DNA from: JAYRWN01 sp041917975
GTDB taxonomy: Bacteria; Bacteroidota; Bacteroidia; Chitinophagales; Saprospiraceae
Length of the DNA stretch: 9,966 nucleotides
Reading direction: 5' to 3'
Assembly: GCA_041917975.1 (NCBI GenBank)
Contig: JAYRWN010000262.1
Coordinates: 1 to 9,966 of the forward strand
Shown: positions 1 through 6,011 of the stretch, one piece after another
How the letters are laid out: each line of letters starts with the position of its first letter
Position numbering within the stretch: position 1 is the stretch's first letter
Position numbers and translations under genes: made by a program
The notes under the pieces: generated by a model
What the model saw: the letters and a program-made list of their open reading frames with translations, nothing else
Database searches by the model: none
Told to the model about the DNA's origin: nothing

Positions 1-2
1 CA

Positions 3-134
3 CAAGCTGATGTTATCACTATGTCTGCACATGACCGTCATCCGACCACCCAGGCTGAGATGGAAGACAACTTAAAAAATATGTACACCCATCTGTTGCG
101 CCGGGCCGAAAGTTTATTGAAACGTTTGCCGTAG
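3..134 (+). CDS. C-terminal end of an unidentified protein (5' end outside the window)
   Basis: The frame starting at base 3 is open to a TAG at 132-134 and gives the last 43 residues of a protein. It begins QADVITMSAHDRHPTT and ends with a charged stretch (AEMEDNLKNMYTHLLRRAES) and then LLKRLP. The tail looks like one amphipathic helix rich in Arg, Lys and Glu, with regular Leu and Met spacing. Codon use and base composition match the confident genes in the window. I do not recognise the family from this fragment and assign no function. It converges on the M61 peptidase gene, and the 8-bp repeat array starts eight bases after its stop codon. The reading could be spurious because it is short, but its protein-like composition and clean stop make a real gene end likely. 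Confidence 0.6.
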   Translation, partial: QADVITMSAHDRHPTTQAEMEDNLKNMYTHLLRRAESLLKRLP

Positions 135-142
135 CGGGTCGG

Positions 143-295
143 GTGCTAAAGCGCTGAGACCCCAGGATGCAAAGGTGCTGATAGACTAAGGTGCGGTTAT
201 TCTAAAGCGCTGGTGCGCCAAAGCACCAACACACCAATGTGCCGGTATGCTAACTCGCTCAATGCGCCGATTCGCCAACGCGCTAATATGCCGAT
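143..295. repeat. Degenerate 8-bp-period tandem array filling a convergent intergenic gap
   Basis: The stretch tiles into about 19 units of eight bases: gtgctaaa (143), gcgctgag (151), gtgctgat (175), gcgctggt (207), gcgccaaa (215), gcaccaac (223), acaccaat (231), gtgccggt (239), atgctaac (247), gcgccgat (264), tcgccaac (272), gcgctaat (280), atgccgat (288). The consensus is roughly rygcYRAt. Phase is kept throughout except for one extra base at 255-263. Units at 159 and 183 are more decayed. The array runs from 8 bases after the stop of the upstream gene to the first base of the M61 stop codon (TAA, complement of 295-297), so it fills the gap between two convergent gene ends. There are no spacers, so it is not CRISPR. 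Its function is unknown. Confidence 0.85.
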
Positions 296-2070
296 TACCC
301 CTTTGTCCACCCCTGATAAACCTTCTCCTGCTGCTCATCCTTAATCCCCTGGGGAGTGATTTTAAACGACCGGGCCTTTTTGAGACCCAAGACGATGGTC
401 AGCTCACGGTGCTGGATGCCATCCCACAGGCTGAGAGAGAGCCGGTCACCCGGCTTTTGGGCCATGAGTTGCAGCAGAGGCTGCTCTTTTACGGGTTTTT
501 GACCAGCGACAGAAAGAATAACCTGGCCACGTCTGAGGCCTGCCTGCCAGGCGGGGGAGCTGTACTCCACCTGGCTGATACGCAGGCTGTCCGCACGCCA
601 GGCGCCGGTAACGCCCAGCCAGGCGCCGGGGACATCCTGCCACTGCGTGTCAATGGTGAGGCCGGCATAATGCAGGTATTTAGAATAATCCAGGTCCCTG
701 GTGGTGTTCACGTAGTCCCAGATCTCGCCCAGGTTGCTGCCGCTGACGGCGGTGCACAGGGACTTAAACTCTTCCTCCGTAAAACCCCGGTTTTGTTTCT
801 GATAATATTCCGTGTACAAGGTGCGCATCACGTCGTCCAGGGATCGTGCATTGCCGGTAGCCTGACGGATAGCCAGGTCCAGGAGCCAACCCACCACCGG
901 TCCTTTGTCGTAGTAGGAGATGGTTTTGTTCACCTCATCCTCGGTGCGGCCGAACGGTCCGTCACTCCAGGTGTGATAACTGGCCTCAGCCAGGCTCTGG
1001 TGTTGTTTGCCGGGTTTGTCTTCGTAAGCCAGGATATTTTTTTGCAGCGCCATCAGCAGTTCTTCGTCGCTGCAGATGCCGGCCCGCCGGGCGATCAGGT
1101 ATTCGTAATAGACCGTCAGCCCTTCGGAGATCCATAAAGACCGCGTGCGGCTGCCGCGCGTATAATCAAAGGGTCCTAATTCCAGGGGGCGGATGCGCTT
1201 CACGTTATAATGGTGGTAATACTCATGTCCCAGGAAAAATAACATGCGTAGGCGTTCCTCACCCTGATGCAGGTTCTGGCCGTTAAAACTAAAGGTGGTG
1301 GAGTTCAGGTGTTCGATGCCGCCGCGTCCCGGGCCGATGCCAATGAATACATATTGTTCATAAGGGATGTGCCCGATGAGGTCCACAGCGGCAGTGACGA
1401 CTTTTTGCAGCTCGGCGATGAAGGCGTTTTGATCAAAAGTCCCCGGATTCCAGGCCCAGAAATGGTGCGGCACGCCGCGCACTTCGAAGGAAGGCAGCTG
1501 GGTCAGGCGGCCCACCAATAGCGGGCTGTCGTAGAGGACATCGTAATTCTCCGCCCGGTAGGTGTACTGCTGCCCGCTGACCGGGGCCAGGCCGGTGGCG
1601 ATGTGCGGCCAGGCGGCGGGTTTATCCACGGTTATTTCTACTGCTTCCTCCAGACGACCTTCCGGGTAAAGGCATACGCCGGTGGGCACGATGTACGCGC
1701 GGGCAGTGTCCACATACGGTTGGGCAACAAACGGACGCAGGGTGGTTACCGTATAGTTTATGGCCAGCAATTGGCCCGGTTGAGTGGCTATGCGCCAGGT
1801 GTGCTCATTGATTTGGGTCCAGGACAGGGCTTGACCGCTGGTGGAAGCGGTCGCCGCAAAGCCCGAGACGTTTTTGGCGAAATGCAGGAATTGGTAATAG
1901 CCTGGAGTCCAGGTGGGCATAGTAACGTCCAGCAGATGGGCTGGCGCAGTCAGCGTCATGGTCACCTGAAATTGATGTTGTTCCGCCCGGGGCATGCGGA
2001 TGGTGAAACGGACTTGCGCCTGGGTCGGGCCGGACAAGATGAGGATGATCAAGGTGATGATTCTGCACAT
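295..2070 (-). CDS. M61 family (glycyl aminopeptidase-like) metallopeptidase with PDZ domain, exported
   Basis: This 591-residue protein has the usual M61 length and order. A signal peptide covers about residues 1-18 (hydrophobic core LIILILSG, likely cleavage after TQA). The beta-rich M61 N-terminal domain follows to about 185, with MPTWTPGYY at 51-59. The catalytic domain carries GGIEHLNS near 250, the zinc motif HEYYH at 282-286 (His282 and His286 ligands, Glu283 catalytic) and the third ligand Glu316 in WISEGLTVYYE. The conserved YYDKGPVVGWLLD lies near 386-398. A PDZ domain spans about 483-560 (WLGV start, then SSPAWQAGLRRGQVIL). All catalytic residues are present. Family members are zinc aminopeptidases, some preferring N-terminal Gly or Ala. 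The exact substrate is not readable here, and periplasmic action is inferred from the signal peptide. The ATG at 2068-2070 is chosen because it gives the signal peptide. The gene stands alone on its strand, with 8-bp arrays at both ends. Confidence 0.95.
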   Translation of the reverse strand: MCRIITLIILILSGPTQAQVRFTIRMPRAEQHQFQVTMTLTAPAHLLDVTMPTWTPGYYQFLHFAKNVSGFAATASTSGQALSWTQINEHTWRIATQPGQLLAINYTVTTLRPFVAQPYVDTARAYIVPTGVCLYPEGRLEEAVEITVDKPAAWPHIATGLAPVSGQQYTYRAENYDVLYDSPLLVGRLTQLPSFEVRGVPHHFWAWNPGTFDQNAFIAELQKVVTAAVDLIGHIPYEQYVFIGIGPGRGGIEHLNSTTFSFNGQNLHQGEERLRMLFFLGHEYYHHYNVKRIRPLELGPFDYTRGSRTRSLWISEGLTVYYEYLIARRAGICSDEELLMALQKNILAYEDKPGKQHQSLAEASYHTWSDGPFGRTEDEVNKTISYYDKGPVVGWLLDLAIRQATGNARSLDDVMRTLYTEYYQKQNRGFTEEEFKSLCTAVSGSNLGEIWDYVNTTRDLDYSKYLHYAGLTIDTQWQDVPGAWLGVTGAWRADSLRISQVEYSSPAWQAGLRRGQVILSVAGQKPVKEQPLLQLMAQKPGDRLSLSLWDGIQHRELTIVLGLKKARSFKITPQGIKDEQQEKVYQGWTKG

Positions 2071-2211
2071 ACCAATGGATTTTACAGTTTTAAAGATAAG
2101 CGGTTTTTTGCTGCCGAACGGACTTCAGCCCCGGGAGTGCAGATCGATTCCTTTTTATGGTTACCCAGGCCATGCAAATTAGACTTATTCCCTGAGACCG
2201 GACTTGGTCAA

Positions 2212-2267
2212 ATGCGGATAAGTTGGTACGCCAAGACGCCATTGCGCTGGTGCGCCAATATGCTGTT
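2212..2267. repeat. Second 8-bp-period array, between the divergent M61 and T9SS-cargo genes
   Basis: Seven in-phase units can be read: atgcggat (2212), aagttggt (2220), acgccaag (2228), acgccatt (2236), gcgctggt (2244), gcgccaat (2252), atgctgtt (2260). They share the consensus of the 143-295 array, and the 15-mer gcgctggtgcgccaa is identical at 207-221 and 2244-2258. A decayed continuation may reach about 2300, because aaaataccg occurs at 2274-2282 and again at 2290-2298, exactly 16 bp (two units) apart. The array lies about 140 bp upstream of the M61 start. The rest of the 2071-2405 gap becomes AT-rich near 2340-2400 and should hold the promoters of both divergent genes, but I see no -33/-7 pair good enough to annotate. 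Confidence 0.75.
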
Positions 2268-2405
2268 ATTTTGAAAATACCGCTTACCCAAAATACCGGC
2301 ACTTCATGCACTGAATCTTACCACATACGCAATGAAGGAGAAAATTTATTTTTTTCGATTGAGTTTTAAGGGGAATTTATTTTGATCATTAAGAGATAAA
2401 GGAAA

Positions 2406-3473
2406 ATGAAATATTTATTTAGTTTATGGTTGAGTGGCTGCTTATTTGGAGTGATTCGTGGCCAGGATTGTTTATTAGCCTGTGAGGAAAGAACCACCCT
2501 GACTATTCCCAGCTGTGAGGCATTCAATGAATTGGATAATTTCCTGGTTATTTCTTTAGATTGTGAATTTACCATTGTTGACGAGGCAGGTAATGAAGTC
2601 CCCAATCCTATCCCAGCCGATCCGCAATATTTCGGTCAAACGCTTACTCTGACGGTTACTGAAGACGGAGATTTCTGCACGACCACCATCACCATTAATT
2701 TTACAGGGACTCCGGAAATAATTCCGGTGCCGTTTAACTCTATTTCCGCCAGTAATTATAATGCCGGGAGAGTGCCCCGGCCACAGGTGAAAACGTGTAC
2801 GGATAAACCGATAGAATTAGCCTATTTTGATGAGTTTATCAGTTATTGTACGGATGTACCGCGGGTGGTCAGAACCTGGATCGTCTCCGATAGTTATGGC
2901 AATACGTCCACCGTTATGCAAACCTTCGATGTGGTGGCGGATTTGGCCTGCACGATAGTAGCTCCTTCCCGCATAAAAGCCGGGATAGGTACGGAAGTGC
3001 GCAGCGTGCTTTCCCCACAAGGATTTCCACCCTTCAATTATCAATGGACGCTGATTGGGCAAGACTGGAGTATTAAAGAAAATAAACTTGATCCTTCCAA
3101 GGTTATCTTAACTCCCGGGCCTGCGGCCGGCAAGGCTACTCTTACCTTGGACCTGTTTGATCGATTGGGATGCAAAACCACCTGTATTAAAGAATTTGAA
3201 GTCATCCGGAATTCGAGGTATGGCATGGCCGCTAATGCCCCGGATATCTATGCGCTCATTCACCAAAACGAATTAACGGTAGTATTTGGTGAAAAATCAA
3301 CAGAATCAATTCGACTGGTGGACCTGGCCGGTCAGATCAGGGCTTGTCAGAAAATCAGTCAACCACAAACGGGTGAAATCAGCCTGGACATCAGTGCGCT
3401 TTCTACTGGTATTTATTTCCTTCAGGTGTTAGATAGCGAGGAGCTGAATACAATTAAAATATATAAACCATGA
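2406..3473 (+). CDS. Secreted cysteine-rich protein with type IX secretion C-terminal sorting domain
   Basis: The 355-residue protein starts with a signal peptide (MKYLFSLWLSGCLFGVIRGQ, likely cleaved near Gly19/Gln20). The mature part is beta-rich. Residues about 130-178 resemble a HYR/Ig-like segment (RTWIVSDSYGNTSTV near 156-170). Residues about 182-266 resemble a PKD-like fold (FPPFNYQWTL near 207-216, then TLTLDLFDRLGC). The last 75 or so residues form a type A T9SS sorting domain: IRLVDLAGQ at 302-310, SLDISALSTGIYFLQV at 326-341 and a basic end KIYKP. Eleven or so cysteines in the mature protein suggest disulphides. Such proteins cross the outer membrane through the Por/Gld machinery and are released or anchored at the surface. 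No catalytic motif is visible, so an adhesive or structural role is only a guess. A purine-rich AAAGGA sits only two bases before the ATG, too close for a classical RBS. Confidence 0.88.
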   Translation: MKYLFSLWLSGCLFGVIRGQDCLLACEERTTLTIPSCEAFNELDNFLVISLDCEFTIVDEAGNEVPNPIPADPQYFGQTLTLTVTEDGDFCTTTITINFTGTPEIIPVPFNSISASNYNAGRVPRPQVKTCTDKPIELAYFDEFISYCTDVPRVVRTWIVSDSYGNTSTVMQTFDVVADLACTIVAPSRIKAGIGTEVRSVLSPQGFPPFNYQWTLIGQDWSIKENKLDPSKVILTPGPAAGKATLTLDLFDRLGCKTTCIKEFEVIRNSRYGMAANAPDIYALIHQNELTVVFGEKSTESIRLVDLAGQIRACQKISQPQTGEISLDISALSTGIYFLQVLDSEELNTIKIYKP

Positions 3474-3483
3474 TCAGGGTATT

Positions 3484-3541
3484 TAGCAGATAAGCTTTCA
3501 TAGTTGTTCACCTAAACTGCCTATCATCTATTTTTATTATT
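3484..3541 (+). terminator. Possible Rho-independent terminator of the T9SS-cargo gene
   Basis: Eleven bases after the stop codon, tagcagataagc (3484-3495) can pair with gcctatcatcta (3519-3530), giving 9 of 12 base pairs around a 23-base loop. The second arm is followed at once by tttttattatt. Position and T-tract suit a terminator. The imperfect stem and large loop keep the confidence low. Confidence 0.3.
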
Positions 3542-3754
3542 CAGGTAACAATAATATTAGTTGATTTATAACTAATCATAACCTGCAAGATGATAATTGC
3601 TATAGGTAGACTTTTATTTGTAAAAATTACTTGAATCATAAATACAAATAGAAAAAAATGAATAAAATACAATTTATATTATGCCAAAATCATGCATGAA
3701 AAAATCCATTTACGAATTCAAAATTATTTAGGATTAATTTACCAGGTACTCTCG

Positions 3755-3859
3755 GCCATATTTAACACAGCGATTAAATATGGCTTTCCCAAATTATAAC
3801 TAATAATAAATATTTGGTTATTTAACCATACTGAGTATGTAATTTATGGAAATATCCAT
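3755..3859. repeat. Group of four consecutive perfect hairpins in the AT-rich gap
   Basis: The first is an 11-bp perfect inverted repeat: gccatatttaa (3755-3765) and ttaaatatggc (3774-3784) around the 8-base loop cacagcga. Then come tggtta-tt-taacca (3815-3828), catac-tga-gtatg (3827-3839, sharing two bases with the previous one) and atgga-aata-tccat (3846-3859). Neither side of the first hairpin has a long T-run (tttccc follows on the plus strand), so it is not a typical terminator. The group could be a small structured RNA, a protein-binding region or a relic of a mobile element. AT-rich DNA makes the smaller hairpins easy to form by chance. Confidence 0.45.
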
Positions 3860-4153
3860 GTTTCTAATTATAGTAATAGCGTAACATATCAATATTATTT
3901 TAAAACCTTTGATAAGATTATTATCCGTGAATAACCAAATGGTAAATATTAATAGTTGCAGCTGATTGAAAAATTTAGCTAAATAATTGAACACTTAAGC
4001 CGAACAAGCCGGAACAAAGAGGTTACAAAAAGTAACTAATGTGATTTCGACTGAGTCGACCGATAATTTTAATAGAATCGTATCCTTCATATTGTACTCA
4101 ATTAAATAAATAAACTATTAATTACGAAAGGATAAATCAATTGTACGGATGTT

Positions 4154-4181
4154 AGATGTCTCCGCTACGGTCGACATGACA
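4154..4181. repeat. REP-like imperfect palindrome
   Basis: On the minus strand this reads tgtcatgtcgaccgtagcgg and then agacatct. The outer arms atgtc (4156-4160) and gacat (4173-4177) pair, and an inner ccg/cgg pair closes a three-base loop. From memory, it resembles short dispersed palindromes of the form tgtcat-ttcga...gaaatc found between genes in many Bacteroidota. It is a GC-rich island in AT-rich surroundings. A second, weaker relative may be the stretch around the 4047-4059 palindrome. Dispersal in this genome cannot be tested from one window. Confidence 0.35.
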
Positions 4182-4450
4182 CTAAATATTTTGCATTTTT
4201 GGTCAACATATTATTGATAAGGTACTAAAGGAATAAATTTTAGGAAATAACCTTAATTATTTGAATAAATAATTGACTAAAGGTGTTTTCCATTTAATCT
4301 TTTAACATATTTATTATTTTATGGTTAGATTGGATGTCCAGGACAGAAAAAACCGGTCTGGTGCGGAATGTTTGCATAAATTCAGAGTTTTCATTTCCAA
4401 AAAACCAAAAAAAATTGGATTAATAGAATCAAAAATACACTAAAGACATT

Positions 4451-4618
4451 CTACCTATAATTTATTGACTTGAATCCTGACCTCGGCAAAGCCGCGCTCT
4501 TCTTCCCAATGGCCATAAAAGTTACTTGGCAGGCGACTTCTAATTTAATGGCGAATGTATTTTTTAATTGCTCAGCTAAAAGTAATTTTTCCTTACATTC
4601 AGGCCTTAATATCAACGT
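4451..4618 (-). pseudogene. Possible gene remnant: GC-richer patch with protein-like minus-strand reading, no ATG start
   Basis: The minus strand is open for 55 codons from 4618 to a TAG at 4451-4453, but has no upstream ATG (a TTG is the only early start; the first ATG is in mid-frame). It includes CKEKLLLAEQLKNTFAIKLE. In the next frame over the GC-richer part (about 4460-4545) the reading is also protein-like: SRLPSNFYGHWEEERGFAEV, then RIQVNKL and a stop. The two would join smoothly through a single frameshift near 4540. This suggests either the decayed C-terminal end of a gene or a conserved non-coding repeat that happens to be open. I do not recognise the family. The patch also contains the short hairpin cggc-aaa-gccg (4484-4494). 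Confidence 0.25.
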
Positions 4619-4620
4619 TT

Positions 4621-5880
4621 ATGAAACGAAGACAATTTCTGCGCCAGGCTGCGATCACCGCCGGCGTATTTTCCATCTTACCCCGCCATGTGTTAGGCGG
4701 TCCAGGATTTTTGTCCCCCAGTGATCAATTGACCAAAGCCATCATTGGCGTCGGAGGGATGGGCCAGGCACATCTTGACTATGCCGGACGTCTGGTAGCC
4801 ATCTGCGACGTGGATAAAAACCATCTGGCATCCACTGCGGCCAAGGTGGAAGCGGGCATAAAAACCTATCACGACTTCCGGGAACTGCTGCAACAACAAG
4901 ACATAGATGTGGTGCATGTAGTTACGCCCCCACACTGGCATGGCCTCATGGCTATTGCTGCAGCGGAGGCCGGCAAAGACATCTGGTGTGAGAAGCCGAT
5001 GACCCGTACCATCGGCGAAGGTCTGGCGGTGGTCAAAGCCGTGCAGGAACGGCAACGCATGTTCCGGCTCAACACCTGGTTTCGTTTTGAAGACGGGTTT
5101 TATGGCATGAATACGCCGGTCGCACCAATCAAAAAACTGGTGGAGCAGCGTGCCTTTGGCTGGCCACTGAAAGTCACTCTGAACACCTCAACCGGATTTG
5201 ACTGGAAATTTTACTGGGTGGGCCGGACCGATTTAACGCCTCAGCTGGTGCCGGCAGAACTGGATTATGATTTCTGGCTGGGACCGGCGCCGGTGAAGCC
5301 CTATCACCCCCATCGTGTACACGGCAGTTTTCGCGGCTATTGGGACTACGATGGCGGAGGGTTAGGTGACATGGGCCAGCATTATCTGGACCCGGTGCAA
5401 TATCTGCTGGAAAAAGACCACACCAGTCCCATATTTATAGAAATAGATGCCCCCCAGCAACATCATGATGCAGTCGGAATCTGGCGCCGTATTGTCTACA
5501 CCTATGCCGATGGTTGCCAGATTGTGTTGGATGGCGCCAATGAAGACAAACAAGCCGCGTTCATAGAAGGGCCGGCCGGAAAATTATATCGGGGCATGCG
5601 CAGTACCTTAAAAAATCAGGACCAGTTAATCGCCAGCCTGCCTCCTTCGGAACCGACGGTGACCACGTTCAGTGAGTCGGTGCGCACCCGCCGGAAATTT
5701 GCGCTGGACGAAGACAAAGGTTTTCGTTCTGCGACTTTGGTCAACCTGGGCCTCATCGCTTTACGTTTAGGGCGCAACCTGGTTTTTGATCCGGACCGCA
5801 TTTGTTTTCCACATGATCAAGGAGCCAATGCCCTCATTCATCAGCCGATGCGCGGACCATGGCAGTATTTTAAGGACTGA
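4621..5880 (+). CDS. Gfo/Idh/MocA family NAD(P)-dependent oxidoreductase, Tat-exported
   Basis: This 419-residue enzyme starts with a twin-arginine signal (MKRRQFLRQAAITAGVFSIL). The frame stays open 22 codons further upstream (an ATG at 4555), but only the ATG at 4621 puts the RRxFL motif at the N-terminus, so I choose it. A Rossmann domain follows with IIGVGGMGQAH (41-51, nucleotide-binding Gly43, Gly45, Gly48), ICDVD (61-65) and the family CEKPM motif (123-127, Lys125 is the usual catalytic lysine). The C-terminal domain carries GGGLGDMGQHYLDPVQYL (245-262), with His254 as the usual acid/base residue. Length is normal for exported members. The family oxidises sugar or polyol hydroxyls. With a DUF1080 protein next door, oxidation at C3 of a glycoside is the likely role, though the substrate is unknown. 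The gene lies 131 bp upstream of the DUF1080 gene on the same strand, possibly in one transcript. Confidence 0.93.
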   Translation: MKRRQFLRQAAITAGVFSILPRHVLGGPGFLSPSDQLTKAIIGVGGMGQAHLDYAGRLVAICDVDKNHLASTAAKVEAGIKTYHDFRELLQQQDIDVVHVVTPPHWHGLMAIAAAEAGKDIWCEKPMTRTIGEGLAVVKAVQERQRMFRLNTWFRFEDGFYGMNTPVAPIKKLVEQRAFGWPLKVTLNTSTGFDWKFYWVGRTDLTPQLVPAELDYDFWLGPAPVKPYHPHRVHGSFRGYWDYDGGGLGDMGQHYLDPVQYLLEKDHTSPIFIEIDAPQQHHDAVGIWRRIVYTYADGCQIVLDGANEDKQAAFIEGPAGKLYRGMRSTLKNQDQLIASLPPSEPTVTTFSESVRTRRKFALDEDKGFRSATLVNLGLIALRLGRNLVFDPDRICFPHDQGANALIHQPMRGPWQYFKD

Positions 5881-5987
5881 GGGATAAGGACTAAGGGCTA
5901 TGAGTTAAGGACTAAGGGCTAAGAGTTATGGACTAAGAGTTTAGGACTAAGGGATAAGGACTAAAGGGATAAGGATGAAGGATTTTA
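5875..5987. repeat. 7-bp-period tandem array spanning the stop codon and the gap to the DUF1080 gene
   Basis: The array tiles into 16 units: gactgag (5875), ggataag (5882), gactaag (5889), ggctatg, agttaag, gactaag (5910), ggctaag, agttatg, gactaag (5931), agtttag, gactaag (5945), ggataag, gactaaa (5959), gggataag (5966, one extra base), gatgaag (5974), gatttta (5981). The consensus is roughly rgnTAAG. The first unit contains the last Asp codon and the TGA stop of the oxidoreductase gene. Because most units contain TAA and the period is 7, the plus strand gives stop codons in all three frames within about three units. The array ends 24 bases before the next start codon. Confidence 0.88.
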
Positions 5988-6011
5988 TAATTAATTGATA
6001 TAAAGAATTAT

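Larger units (their letters stand above)
3474..4620. other. Long AT-rich intergenic region without a convincing complete gene
   Basis: About 1.1 kb here is far richer in A and T than the flanking genes, and stop codons are dense in all frames. Features worth naming are entered separately: a possible terminator, a group of hairpins (3755-3859), a REP-like palindrome (4154-4181) and a GC-richer patch with protein-like reading near the right end. Smaller items also occur. There is a perfect 13-base palindrome tcgactgagtcga (4047-4059), and an 8-bp inverted repeat aattattt/aaataatt with a four-base loop (4255-4274). An 11-bp inverted pair atttggttatt (3812-3822) / aataaccaaat (3930-3940) spans about 107 bp. 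Short ORFs of 27 to 40 codons overlap on both strands at 4294-4443, and none is convincing. The promoter of the oxidoreductase gene should lie at the right end, but I cannot place it. Confidence 0.7.

Noticed and set aside
143..295. CRISPR-like array
   Set aside because: The units are 8 bases with no spacers between them, and there are no cas genes in the window. The same holds for the 7-bp arrays.
247..1137. Long plus-strand ORF of 296 codons
   Set aside because: It lies antisense to the M61 gene, whose zinc motif, signal peptide and PDZ domain are all intact. It is a shadow of GC-rich coding sequence. The plus-strand ORF at 1603-2274 is rejected on similar grounds over most of its length.
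2090..2311. 73-codon minus-strand ORF between M61 and the T9SS-cargo gene
   Set aside because: It runs through the 8-bp array, and its composition is unlike the real genes. No RBS or recognisable domain is seen.
2341..2400. Bacteroidota-type promoter (TTTG / TAnnTTTG) before the T9SS-cargo gene
   Set aside because: The best match, tattttg near 2379, is one base short of the -7 consensus, and the upstream TTG has poor spacing. It is too weak to annotate.
4321..4443. 40-residue plus-strand ORF beginning with ATG at 4321
   Set aside because: It ends in low-complexity Lys-rich text from A-runs, has no visible RBS, and an equally plausible short reading (27 residues from an ATG at 4375-4377) lies on the other strand over the same bases.
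4470..4724. 84-codon plus-strand ORF overlapping the start of the oxidoreductase gene
   Set aside because: It starts at a TTG and overlaps the well-supported oxidoreductase frame by over 100 bases. Its second half is an out-of-frame reading of the Tat signal region.
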